Shown: positions 11,643 to 24,391 of the stretch, one piece after another | Layout: each line of letters begins with the position of its first letter | Position numbering within the stretch: the first letter of the stretch is position 1 | DNA from: Phascolomyces articulosus | Lineage: Eukaryota; Mucoromycota; Mucoromycetes; Mucorales; Lichtheimiaceae | Assembly (NCBI GenBank): GCA_025677815.1 | Contig: JAIXMP010000002.1 | Location: 1,674,001-1,738,000, forward strand | Reading direction: 5' to 3' | DNA length: 64,000 bases | Notes under the pieces: model-generated | Seen by the model: only the letters and a program-made list of their open reading frames with translations | Told to the model about the DNA's origin: nothing | The model's database searches: none | Translations under genes and position numbers: made by a program

Positions 11643-12366
11643 AAAAAAAAATCAAACCAATGTCAGCTTTTATTATATATATCCCATTGTAGCTTTTCTT
11701 TTGTGTTTATTATCATTGATTTCTTTTGTTAAGCATACATAATTTACGTATCAAATCCTAGTACCTTATCTATCATTTATTACGTACTTTATTATTATTA
11801 TTATTATCCGTTATTACAATACATCTATTCTTATATAATTGTAAAAAGTAGTATTAATAATAAAGAAACATCAAAACTTATATCTATAAAGCCAAAGTAT
11901 CATTAAAGATAGTACGTATGATTCTATTATGGCATAGCCTATATTTGGAATCTGAGATGGCAATCAAGTAAAACAGTGTATAAAATAAAGTATGGACGAT
12001 TGAATTCTCGAAAACGATTGTGGTCTAGAACTAATAGCCAATTTAAATAGGTTTCAAGTATTCGTCCCTCTCTCTGTCATCCTATCTAAACTCAAAAACA
12101 CACATCTACATGTTGTGTAATAATGTGGTGGGGATATATAAATATGAGGCAAAGTATGAATAGATAGTAATTCTCAAAAGAAGTTGTACATGCTCTGTTG
12201 TTCATGTAAAATCATACATAAAACATGCGTTTCTGACTTGCCTGACTTTGAATATGATCCTTTTATTTCGTATAGTTTCTAGCTTACACTTCAAACTCTT
12301 ATTTTTTTCTCTTCACACTCTCATTTTTTTGTTCGTTTTCCCCTTTTATATTATAATCGTTGGACG
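11643..12366. other. intergenic, promoter of the Rictor gene
   Basis: A+T-rich with an ATT microsatellite near 11787-11808 and a C/T-rich stretch near 12290-12350 just before the next start codon. No gene is recognised. Confidence 0.5.
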
Positions 12367-12499
12367 ATGGAAAACGCCATGTCCTCCACATTGGCACCAT
12401 CGCCACCACCTCCACCACCGCCATTACCATCCACCATTGGGAAACGTACTTCACAAATAATGCGCGAGGTTATTATCGCTTAATCTGTTCCCAGTTCTC

Positions 12500-12531
<32 letters not shown>

Positions 12532-15500
12532 GCGGATTGTATATAGCGAACACACAGACAAATCATTCATATAAACTCACACACATAGCATATTATATAT
12601 GGGGAAACAATAAACCCGAATGAAAATCCATGTTTCTCTTTTTTATTTTATAGTTGGACGATTTATTATCAAGACTTGATAAAGAAACGAAAATAAAACT
12701 CGGTGTAGAAAATATGCTTGAAGTTTATCTAAAAGATAAAAAACGAAAAAAGGATCTAGAAGTTCAATTGGAAAGTTGTAATGCTTCCATGGATGAAATT
12801 ATACAACGTATTGAATTTTTACGCACCAATGCTGGTAAAGAAAAAAAAATATTTGTTTCTTTCAAAAGAGAAGAACTATTTTGTGGATTTCTTAAAGAAT
12901 GTGTGTGAGTAACTCTATTTAACGTGAATATTTTTTTTTGAAGGTGCAAACACGACAGACGTAACTCAAAAGCTAAAGGAACATAATTATACTGGACACG
13001 CATTATTTTCATCCACCATCGCATCGACGACATCCTCACGAAATAGAAGTAAACCTCGATCTAATAGTTCACCAAATATTAAAGGGAAACAAAAGGCTTC
13101 TCAAGAAAATATATCGTTTCCCGATGATGGTAAATTTATAACATATATTTCAAGATCTCAAACACTTTTAAAAAGTGATCTGTACTGTTTCATTTTATAT
13201 TTGTTATTAATGATAGATATATATAATTTAGATGCTTGGCCAATTGGTAAACGATTACACCATATTATTACCCAGTTACGCATTGATGAATGGAAAGCGA
13301 CAAAACCAGGCACATCCTCCGACGCATTGGGAATTAAAGAATCAAAACTCGCCAAACTCGATACATTATTACGGATCTTGAAAAATACAACCGATATTGA
13401 AACACATTATCCAAAACGAAATATGGTAGCATGGTAATGCATCTCAAAAATTGAAGGAAAAGAAGAGGGAGAGGGAGTGATCAATGACCTCTTTTTCAAA
13501 GCATCATGATCAAGTCATTGTCAGTTATTATTAACCCACTCTCTATGATCTCCCCGGATTTTATTTTTTCTAAAATAAACTTAGTCTACGTCAGTGTATT
13601 GCCGGACCAAATCGAGAAGTAAGAGTCATGAGTCTTCGTAATTTGCGTCATCTTGTAGAAAGACCTGCAGATGTCAAAATCATGATGGATATACAGATCG
13701 ATATATTTATTGTCAGGTAACATTGATATAAAAAAAGTAGTTTAACAGTAAGAGAAGCTCCTCATCCAACCACTCTTTTTTTTCTGAATACTTTAGAGCA
13801 CTCTCACGTGATCCCAATAATCACGAACCAGAACGAGAACAAAGTTTAAAACTGGTACGATCTTTTATTGAATATAATGGTCTTGCTTATATCAACCAAG
13901 GTATCGTTCGTGCTATTGTTGCTATAGCAGAACAAACGGATTGTCGATTACGAAATATATCTTTGGAAACATTAGCAGAATTAGGTAAAACGGATGGGGT
14001 AAAAAAAGTGTTTGTTACGCAAATAACCAAAACAAATGACTAAAAAACACAAACATATCTTCTTTCTTTTTGGGACTTCTTTTTTGTTTTAGCTATACTG
14101 GATATTGGATTGACTGTAAGATCAGGTGGTGTCAGAGTATTGATGCAAGCACTTTTGGACGGTCAATTGAATATGGCAGAAGTACTTGTACATGCACTTG
14201 TTTATATACTGGATACACCGGAACGACGACGATATTTACGACCTGGTGTCGAGTTAGAAACGATCATTGCACCATTCACAGAAACAGGCAAAGGAGCGAA
14301 TTTTGAAGAAAGATTGAAAAATAGCGCGCGCGTCGTGACTTTATTATTAAAGAGCTGGGCAGGCGCTTTCTTGATGTGTGCAAATAATATGCGAGCCGCA
14401 CGTTCAGTTGTTCAAACATTACGTTTTCCCGCACCAGAAACACAAGTAAATATATAAAAATTATGTGTGATTAAGTGATCATGATCAGAATTTATGCTCA
14501 TGAAAAATTTATTTATAGAAAATCGTGCTGGACATGTTTTTTAATGTCTTTCGAGTAAAACTACCCAAAGATTACAATAACTTTTTAACCGGCCGACAAC
14601 ATACAGTTCATATTGCACCCGGAAGGAGTCGAGGTGGAGGAGGAACGAATGATGCACCCACTCCCATTGGACGTGGTACATCACGACTTGCTAGTAGCAA
14701 CAATGATATCAACGATCTCATGAAAAGTTTTGGCTATGCTGAAGCCAAAGAAATCATGGCCAACACTAAAGAAACCAACTCAGGTGGAACCAGCAATGTC
14801 GAACGACTCAATATGCTGGATCATCACCTTTGTATTATACTTATTATATTTATTGACGCTGACATTTTAATGGCCTTAGTGGATATGGTCAAATCGGACG
14901 ATGTTTACATTTCACGCAAAGCAACACTTTTGATTGGTGAAATATTACAACTTTCTACACGCCTTTTACCTATCATGATGGGTATTCAAGTTCAATCTTT
15001 ACCGAAACTATTTGCCCTAGCATCGAATTTTGAGGACGAACAAGTACGACATAATGCAACTACAGCATTAGCCCATATTGATAGACTGACACGTGCACGT
15101 GTTCGCTATATGACTCCATCCACAACTACCAGGACATCCAAGGGAGCAGCTGACAATAATACAACAGCACGGACACAGGAGATGGTACATGAAGTCAAAC
15201 TCAAGATCGGCATGGCAATTGATGATACGCATTTCCGACAGTTACTAATGGATACCCAAGTGTTGAATACAAAGGATTACACGAAATGGAATTGGGAGAG
15301 TATTTCAGAACTTTTACAAGGACCGCTCTTGAATCCACGTCGATTAGAAGAAGCCATGCGAGGCAAAAAGTTTATTAAGCGTTTACTTGCATTTTATCGA
15401 CCTTTTGCACACAAATTTTCGGACATCAATGCTTCCAAAGCCAATATTGCCCGTCACCTCAAAACTGGATGTGTATTGATTCAAACCTTATTAGGGAACC

Positions 15501-17813
15501 CAGATGGTGTTCGATATTTGGGGGAAAACAAACTTTTGGCCCAGATCGCAGAAGCCTTAAGTGAATTGGATCCATTGAACGGTGATCCAGAAACAGAGCC
15601 TATCTTTTCCAAGGAACGTATGGAAAATACATTGAGTCGTGGTTATTTTACTTTGCTCGGCGTAATGAGTAAAAACAAGGACGGTGTACGGCTAATGGAA
15701 AAGTTCAAGATATTTAGTTTGTTTTATCAACTATCTGAATTAAGGAATCGGGATGATCTTAAGATTGCCATTATTACCAATATGGATTATACTTTGGATG
15801 GGCATCCACGCGTCTTATTGTCCAAAATCATGACGTCTGGTTATAATCCTATACGGCTGTTTGCTACGCAATATTTAGGGATCATCATGCGACGATCCGA
15901 AAGCGAATATAATGGTTGGATTATACGATTATTATTGACGCAGTTATATGATACCCATCTCGATGTTTGTCAAATGGCAGTGAGTTTATTGGATGAAGCT
16001 TGTGAAAATCAATCCAACCTCGAATTACTGGTTAAATATCGACCGAGTCTGGGTCATCTTGGTGAAATTGGAAATCCCTTGTTACTAAGGTAATAGAACA
16101 AAAATATGACTGAGATACTTTTTTGTTTGATAGAGGAAAATAGCTAAGCATTTTTTTACTTCATAAAAAAAATAGATTCTTATCTACATCTACCGGTTTT
16201 CGATACTTGTATGCATTGGGCTATGTACAAAAAGAAATGGACGATTGGTTTGAGGTATGCTATATAAGAATGAAATAATTGAATTTGTTAAAGAAAAAAA
16301 GGAGGTAGGGCCAGGCTTAATGATGCTTTTATTTTTATGAACTAGTATCGAAATCTACAATATGTTACACAGCTAGAGTTGTCGCTGGCGAGAGCTTTAG
16401 CTAACACTCCCGAGAAAAAGGATCGCAATCCTTTTGAAGAACGTATAGATAGCGAACATAATTTTGAAAATCTGTAAGTGATACCATCTACATATACGTG
16501 TATACCGTCGTGTTACTAATATCAATATAATAAAAACTGCCGCCTTATTTTTCCATAGACAACCTGGTGATGGATTATCTCCACCTCACTTTTATGGTGA
16601 ATTAACAAAGACCGAAGATGGATGTGGATTATTACGAGAAAAAGGTCATTTTCAATATTTTGCCGATTTCATTCGTAATTATTCACTCGAAAATCATAAC
16701 CCAGAAGTATTTCAACAACTTAAAGCTGTACTATGGGCAGTGGGTAGTATTGGAGCCACCAAGAATGGTTTACCATTTCTGGAAGAAGAAGATATTATCA
16801 AGGATATTGTTCATATTGCAGAAAGTAGTGAAGTACTATCTTTGAAAGGGTAAGTTAGAAAAAGCAGGTTATGGCATATGGTTAACACTGAAATTAATAT
16901 TATGGTTTATGATCTATCAGAACCTGTTATTACGTATTAGGACTAGTAGCAAAGACACAGCAAGGTGTTGAAATACTTGGTGAACTCAATTGGGATGGTG
17001 TCACATCTCCTAACGATGTACCTGAAGGCCTGTGTGTTCCACAGAATTTAGAATTTTTCCTCAGTGTAAGTTGATAATTTAATTGTAAAAAATGTATATA
17101 AAAACAAATTGGATTTTTTGTTCTAAGATGCATTGTAAAATAGATTCATAACTGGAAATATACCCCCGCTCTTTCGGATCCACCTGTTTTTCCAAATACT
17201 GTAGAAAAGGATGATATTACTTTGGATATTCTTAAAAACATTGGTGACATGAGTAACCATATTCTTGCTAATGAAGCATCTAAAAATCTGGCAAGGTAAA
17301 TTGTTATTTGTTTATTCTTTTCATTTCTTTTTTATCAAATATTAATAGATATATTATTTTAGATTACGGCAAAAACATCCAGATTATTTCAAACGTGTTG
17401 ATCTATTTTATTGCGTCTGCCAACTTTTGGGAAGTTATCATTTCCGAACGCCTGTACGAAAATATATTTTGGAAATCTTTGACATGCGATTTACTCCCGA
17501 ATCATTACAAGAATTGGATGATGTTGTTGCCGTTGCAAAGGAAGAAGTAGACAATGATGAAGTGGAAGATCAAGATGGTGATCATGATCCACATGGCGAT
17601 AAAAAGAAAAAAGAGGATCAAGATGATGACCAATTAGAATCATCATTATCATCCAATGAATCGAATACTCAAGAACGATCTAAACCCTCTTCTTCGTTAA
17701 ATGATAAAAAGAAAGGAACATCCGGTCCTTCTTCATCGTATGGAAAACAACAGATAGTAGTTACAGAAACATTGGAACCAGTATCTAAACAAGTAGGATT
17801 TAATGTAAAGTAA
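12367..17813 (+). CDS. STE20 (RICTOR-type): Rictor/Ste20/Pianissimo, TORC2 subunit
   Basis: Fourteen exons: 12367-12468, 12654-12834, 12944-13129, 13232-13433, 13585-13716, 13797-13984, 14093-14445, 14519-16089, 16176-16254, 16346-16473, 16559-16849, 16921-17065, 17144-17295 and 17363-17813. All phases join to 1386 residues. After a short poly-Pro N-terminus comes an HR1-like coiled coil (LDDLLSRLDKETKIKLG). The RICTOR_N armadillo region follows (KLDTLLRILKN, LRQCIAGPNREVRVMSLRNL, AEVLVHALVYIL). Next come the middle and RasGEF_N_2-type regions (HFRQLLMDTQVLNTKDYTKW, PRVLLSKIMTSGYNPIRLFA). The RICTOR_V repeat is clear (LWAVGSIGATKNGLPFLEEE, TCYYVLGLVAKTQQGVEIL). The C-terminus is acidic and low-complexity. 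It is a scaffold of TOR complex 2, which controls actin, AGC kinases and membrane homeostasis. Confidence 0.93.
12501..12530. repeat. (TAA)n microsatellite in intron 1 of the Rictor gene
   Basis: About ten uninterrupted TAA units inside the first intron. Confidence 0.9.
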
Positions 17814-18081
17814 AAAACAAAACAAAAAAACAAAACAAAAAGAGGAAAAGAACAACTGGCTTGTTTTTTTATTACTATTATTATCTTTTATTGCTGCCTT
17901 TGAACTACTGCCCTTTTTTTTTTTTTTTTTTGGCAGACAGCCACTCATTTTAATTGCTGATCTTGTGTGTGCGTGAGTGCATCTCAATGCGTTTTTGTCG
18001 TGTGTGCTTGTAAGAACTTCTTGACTTCCTCCTTTCCCTTCTTTCTTCCTTTTCTTTCCCTCCTCTCTTTTTTGTATAATT

Positions 18082-21000
18082 ATGAAACATAATGCCCTGC
18101 CGTCTTTTCGGCAACGTGGCCTCTCACTATCAAGTCTTAATGTACCTCGACGATACCATCTCCCCATCATCTTATTACGAACATTATGTCTTATACCTTC
18201 GGTGCTGGGCACCCTATATAATACACAAAACACTTGGGGCGTACCAATACGAGATTCCGGTGGTGCAATCACTTTAAAAAGTACAGAAAGTGATTATTGG
18301 GTCGCCAACATTTGGGTAACTACCTATTTACTATCAATCAATGAATTATATTTTGATAATGCCATGTATATTCAATCGAGTTTTTTTTTTAATATAATAA
18401 ATGGCAGTGTGCTTTAGCGGGTTACTGGAGTTGGATTTTAACGACGAGCATGATGAGACGATGGTTATATCATTACGAAATTAGCAATGCCATTGTACGA
18501 TTAATAACATTGACCGTCGTGAACTGGTCGGTTTCTGCTTTTATATGTTCCAAAATCGAATCCGATCGACCCATTACGATTTGGATGCTCATTTGTTTGA
18601 TACTCTTAGTCTCCAACGTTCTCAAACTTTGTTTTGGTTCCAGCCCGAAATATCATCAAAAGACCGAGGATGTATTACAAAGTCCAGTACGCATCAGTCT
18701 GAAATCAACAGCTGTCCGAGTCTTGGTATTCCCACTCACAGTCGTTACGTTTTTAACTATGTTTGTCGTATTGCAACAATTGGATCGACTTCAATATACA
18801 ACGAGTCAATTGATGATCAATCAGCCATTTGGGTTGAATTACAATGATTTAGCCACCACATTTACCACCACAACCTCCTCCACCGTTTCTGTATTGATAT
18901 TGGTCGTTTCATCATGGTCTTCAGAAGGATTCGAACGACGTCAAATGTTACGTAAAACAGCCCTCAAATTAGTCGAAAATGATATTCATGCCACGTATCG
19001 ATTCGTTATTGGACAACCACCTTCGGCACGCACACAAATGTTGATGGGTCCTCGCATTGAAAACGAATCACAAACATATCGGGATATGTTATTGGTACCT
19101 GCATCGGATTTACGTGGTGATAAAAGTCGTAAATTATTCGAAGCGCTTCGATGGTCGAATGAATTCAAGTTTGATTATATGATCAAATCAGATGACGATG
19201 TGTTTGTTCGTTGGGATGTGGTTAAGTCTGAATTACGTACATTGGGTCGACAATCTGGATATTGGAAAGGATTGGTATACAGGTAATAAGAAAAAATAAA
19301 ATCGCAAGAAAAAAAGAAGGAGAGGAAAAAAACGAAGGGACTATAATATAGGAGACAGTGCTGATGTGTATGTGTTGTATCCTTTTTTTATATATCAAAA
19401 CAGAAACATGGTACCAGATGCATTAGGCGCTGACAAAAAAATGAAAACGGATTATGAATTACCCATTCTACCAGCATTTACCTCAGGAACAATGTACATA
19501 TTATCACATGATGTTATCAACCTTATTGTTGATATTGATTCACCACAGCAATTCGTCTCAGCAGAAGAACGCAATCTTGGTATCTGGTTATTTGGATACG
19601 ATATTAATCCAATTCATGATTTCCGTGTCCAAGACGGCAATGCCTGTGAATCAGATCAAATTGCAAAACGATTTAAAAGTAGAAAATTACGCGATATGCA
19701 AGTCATGTATGATAATGTTATAAATGGTCGAACTCAATGTACCAGTCTTGACACTACTACATGTGGATTGTGTTATCCGTGCCGTGGTAAAAAGGACGAT
19801 TGGCGAGCATCCAGTTTAGCTTGCGATCAATTCAAGGGTGTCACGGATCGTCATCCTACCGATTATCTCAAAGTATCTGGATCCAATGTCAAGGATACAC
19901 TTGCACCTTCAGTGATGGGAGAAAATGATGCATGGATCATTGATGGGTTATTATCTCAGCGTACATCGAAATTCTCGGAAACGGACGATTGGCATTTACT
20001 TTATTGGGTATGTTGGACAAGTGATGCCTCTACCTTTACAGATCGACACTGGCGTGCTTTGGAATTGGTTTGGGTGCATGAACCAAGAGCTGTCATTTTC
20101 ATGATTTCTAATACCCTTACAACCGACTTTTTCCAAGATTATACACACGCTGGCTACGAAATACATGTGGTACATTTCAACAAAGATAATTTACTCAATT
20201 GGCACTGGTATTTTGGTCCTGGTACATTGGATTGGTTACACGACTGGGACAAGTGGGAAACTGGCAAATTCTTTTATTGGCATTTGACAGATTATATTCG
20301 TTGTTTGCTCTTGTACAATTATGGTGGCACCTATATGGATATGGATGCGTTATGGATTCGTGTACCGCCGGACAATAACCTCGAATTTATTGGATCTGAT
20401 TATTCCAGTTTGGTCAGTGATCGTGAATGGACATTGGATGATGAAGGTCTTTATTTACCCCAAGGATTGATGCGATTTAAACGTGGTTGGGCTCTTTTCC
20501 GAGAAATGTGCGAGTCTGCATTTACATCTTATAACTATGATCCCGAATGTTTCAATTGTGGAGGACCCAAAGCAATTACATCTTATGTACGCGAACACTT
20601 AGCAGCTCTTGAATTGGGTGGATTTACGATTTTACCCCGAGAAGTATTATATCCTGCCAGTTATTTGGAAATTCATCGATTCTTACTTCCCAATCCATTG
20701 GCGGAACAAGAACTCAAGACCAAAATTGTTGTGAATAGTTGGAACATTCATTTGTTTGGTAAAATGACCAATCATTTGCCTGTTGAAAAGGGTAGTTTGG
20801 TGGATTTGGTCTTGAAACGGTTTGATTTGGATGTCCCTCATCGTGATACTGCAGTATCCAACAATAAAAAGAACGCCAATACAATTATTAGTTCAACAGG
20901 TACATGGAAAGTACCTATGCGATTGGTTGGACCCAGGAATTATATATATCGTTACATGTCTCCTTTTACACATATTCCATTGGATTCCCTCGAATCGCGT

Positions 21001-21363
21001 CGACGTGCATTACAACAACCTGCAGCAGGGCGATTCCAAGGTTTAGATCGGATCTATGTACGTGGTGGTCCTTCAGTGGTAGACAAGGTTCAAGTGTCAT
21101 TAGATGTTGCATTTGGTAAACTCAAGATTGGTGTGCCACCCTCCCCTGAATTTACTAAGAATACAATTGAATTGAAGGATGCAAGCCAAAAGGATATCAA
21201 CGTATTATTAAATAGCTTAATCTATTCCCCAAGCCCATTATTGGCTGCCAATGGTGGAAGAGACCGTATGAGTATATCGATCAAATATAGTAATGGAGAA
21301 AAAGATGAAGTTTTAGTAGATGTTATTGTAGTAGAATCGGAAGACGATGGGGAAATGTCATAA
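18082..21363 (+). CDS. multi-pass membrane protein with fused GT31 and GT32-type glycosyltransferase domains
   Basis: Three exons: 18082-18315, 18408-19282 and 19404-21363; 1022 residues, phases consistent. Residues about 1-215 carry roughly five hydrophobic segments (for example YHLPIILLRTLCLIPSVL, WMLICLILLVSNVLKLCF, VRVLVFPLTVVTFLTMFVVL). From about 220 a GT31 (beta-1,3-galactosyltransferase-like) domain starts with VLILVVSSWSSEGFERRQML. Its metal motif is KSDDDVFVR (Asp 340-342), followed by the acceptor segment LPAFTSGTMYILS. From about 560 a GT32/alpha-1,4-GT-like domain follows, with DYIRCLLLYNYGGTYMDMDA (DxD at 682-684), QGLMRFKRGW and TILPREVLYP. The C-terminal 120 residues are beta-rich. 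Both metal motifs look intact, so two transfer steps by one Golgi enzyme are plausible. Donor and acceptor sugars cannot be read from sequence. Confidence 0.85.
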
Positions 21364-21666
21364 AAGGGAAAACAAAAGGGAAAACAAAAAATAAGATAAT
21401 TATAGTAATAAAATAAAAAATGGGAAAAACAAACAAAATGAAAAAGAGCTATATAAACAAAAAAGAAAAATAACAAGCGGAAAAATAATACATAATACAT
21501 AAACACGATTGCGCCATTCGCTTTTTCTTTTTCTTTTCTTATTTTTATCGTGATGATGATTTTTTTTTTCTAAATGTGCAAGTGTATATAAGAGAGAGAT
21601 CAAGGAGGTAGAAAGTGTATACGTGAAATATGAGTGACGATGATGATGACAGTTAAGAATAGAACC
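21364..21666. other. convergent intergenic region
   Basis: A-rich 3' untranslated sequence between two genes that end facing each other. No coding sequence is seen. Confidence 0.5.
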
Positions 21667-23217
21667 TTAAGGAGTAGAAGGAAGTGCACCAGCTTGTTCC
21701 AATGCAGTCTTGAGGTCATCTAAAAGATCTTCAACGTCTTCAATACCAACACAAAGTCGAATCAAATCTTCAGGGAATTCACGCTCAGCACGAACATGAG
21801 CAGGAATTGATGCGTGTGACATTCTGCATGGCATACTATATTATAAAAGATAAATTTATATATATATATATAAACTTTCTTATTGATCCTATGCCAGTTC
21901 ACATTAAAATATTTCAAAACAGTCATACCTGATCAAAGAGTTGACACAACCAAAGGATACACTAATACTCCATAATTTAGCTGCCTCGACAATACGTTCA
22001 GAAAGAGCAATATCACCGGTTTCAAAACTGAGAACAGCACCAGGACCAGTAGCCATTTTCTTATGTAATTCATATTGAGGGTGTTTGGTGGATCCAGGAT
22101 AATGAACCTTGAAACCGTAACCTTCAAGGAAATTGTTGATACGCATAGCATTATGTTGTTGCTTATCCATACGAACAGCTAATGTCTTGACACCGCGTAA
22201 CAGTAACCAAGAATCAAATGGACCCAAACCACAACCTGTTGCATTAATTACATAGTACAATCGCTAATAAAAAAAATAAGGATACAAAATGGTATATATA
22301 TTTAGCCATATTTTGTATAACAAACAATTAAAAAAAATGATGCAATTTCTGTCCTCTTTTTGCCCTTTTTTCAAATATTACACAAAATAGAAGTATTTTT
22401 TTTCTTCTTACCTCGGCAACAGCTTCATCACGAGTCCCAAGCACACCAGCCATGAGATCATGATGTCCAGCCAAATACTTTGTAGCAGAATGGTAAGAAA
22501 TATCAGCACCTAATTCCAAAGGACGTTGCAGATAAGGAGACATCATTGTGTTATCAACGACAACCAATGCATCAGGACATTTTTCATGAACATATTGTGA
22601 AATGGTAGGGATATCAGCAATACGAATTAAAGGATTGGTAGGTGTTTCAAGTAAGACCAATTTGGTCTTTTCGGACAAGTAGGGTAAAACAGATTCAGCC
22701 TTGGTTGTATCCACATGGTGTGTTTTAATATTTTGAGATTTGGCTAAAAACGTCAATAAACGGTTGGTACCACCGTATAAATCGTTGCCTGCGACAATTT
22801 CATCACCGGCTTGAACCAAACGTGCAATGACATCGAGGGCAGTCATACCACTGGTGACAGCAAAAGCTCGCTTAGCACCCATGATTTTTGCAAGGTGGTT
22901 TTCTATATAAAAATACGTCGTTGTGAATATGAATATTTTTCCCTTTGTTTTCAAATAGAGCTCAATCATCCTGTCCCTCTTCTACAAAGATTTATGAGTG
23001 ACTTACCAAGGTGTGTACGAGTAGGATTACCGCTACGTGAATAGTCATAGTCACCACCGCCACCAGCACCAGTTTGTTTGAAAGTAGCAGACTGGTAGAT
23101 TGGTACAGAAGCAGCATGGTGAGGATCGTCAGGGTTGTCAACAGTAACTACTTCAGTAGCAAAACGATAACGTTTTTCTTTGAAAGAGGCAGCGGGAGAA
23201 GGTAATACGTCAGTCAT
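21667..23217 (-). CDS. cystathionine beta-lyase (PLP-dependent, Cys/Met metabolism)
   Basis: Four exons: 23007-23217, 22412-22902, 21929-22263 and 21667-21835; 401 residues. The start MTDVLPSP leads into RYRFATEVVTVDNPDDPHHA, typical of fungal beta-lyases. PLP-binding features are present: YSRSGNPTR, VTSGMTALD, VVDNTMMSPYLQRP and the lysine in SYHSATKYLAGHHD (Lys212). The C-terminal GCVNSLI...MPCRMSHASIP and EDLIRLCVGIEDVEDLLDDL are standard for the family. The reaction splits cystathionine to homocysteine, pyruvate and ammonia on the way to methionine. The sequence resembles the STR3/metG group more than gamma-lyase, but family members are hard to separate without alignment. No signal peptide is evident; a cytosolic or peroxisomal location is possible. 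Confidence 0.88.
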
Positions 23218-24391
23218 TGTGAATGTCAAGTTTGAAGAAGAAAAAGAAGTAAAAGTAAAAAAGAAAGGAAACAAATTGGTGAAAAAAAAAAACTAGATAA
23301 TCTATGCTTGATTGGCTGCATATGGTTGTAACATGGAGTCATACACCAAACCCGTCAAAAGTCCGATCTCGGTTGCTCCCCCGGGACCAATTATATTCCG
23401 CTTTGAAGTCGTCATTGAAAAAAGATGACGATCGCTTACATACCCACTCTATCTATAAGAAGGTATTATCGCATCTCAATTACACTCATATCGGATAAAA
23501 CTTCTTACTTTTTGTTTTTTTAGTATCTTGTTATAATATCAATATACATTATATAGCAAAAGATTATTATGGGTACCGAATTAATAGCTTATTAAAAGTA
23601 AGTAGTATTGGATCAATCAAATGATGTCTATCGCCACAAGCAACAATAACAAACAAACAACAATACAGATTGCCCTGGGAAAATTGCTTGTGGTTGAGCT
23701 AGCTGTAAAAATTAATTTGAATCCGTGCTAATTGATGATATTAAACACTTACGATATCTTCTTATCTTTAGGCTGTTTATTATTTTATGGACGAAGGAGT
23801 TCATATAATAGCCATACAAATTTGATTAATTGATAACTCTTATGGAAGAAAGTTTAAATTATTTAAAACAGTGGAACAACATATCACTTACCTATACTCA
23901 TCTCCAGGGTCATTTAAGACGATTTCATTGTCATTGGGTATTTCTTACAAATCTATGATTATATCGCCTTTATAAAATATAGCATAGATTAAAAAGGGAC
24001 AGACATTTTTATTCTATAGCTGTGCAAGGCCACTCTTTTCAGATTAACTTGGTGTATTTGGATGGAAATACCCTTTTTTGTCATTTTTTCCCAAAATAGA
24101 TTACAATTATCCATTTAGTAGAACAGAATTCACTTTGCAAGAAATAATAATATGCTCTAGTATGATAATGGACTTCGTATCCATTCTTGTAGATGATTTT
24201 ATCATACAACAGTATCATTACGAACAGTTTTAATACATTTTATTGTTCGCAAATCCTAACAAAATTCTCTTTCATATTTCAATATTGTATAAGTGTATGA
24301 GTATATCATTGTACCCATGCAAATATATGATGAAGTTTATATAGCTTATTCATCAAATGCTGAATACGTAAAACCATTTTATTTTTTGATG
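23218..24391. other. intergenic, no gene seen
   Basis: The right edge is the 3' region of the minus-strand transporter. The left edge is the promoter of the minus-strand lyase gene. A short ORF at 23304-23498 on the + strand shows no family features. Confidence 0.5.
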
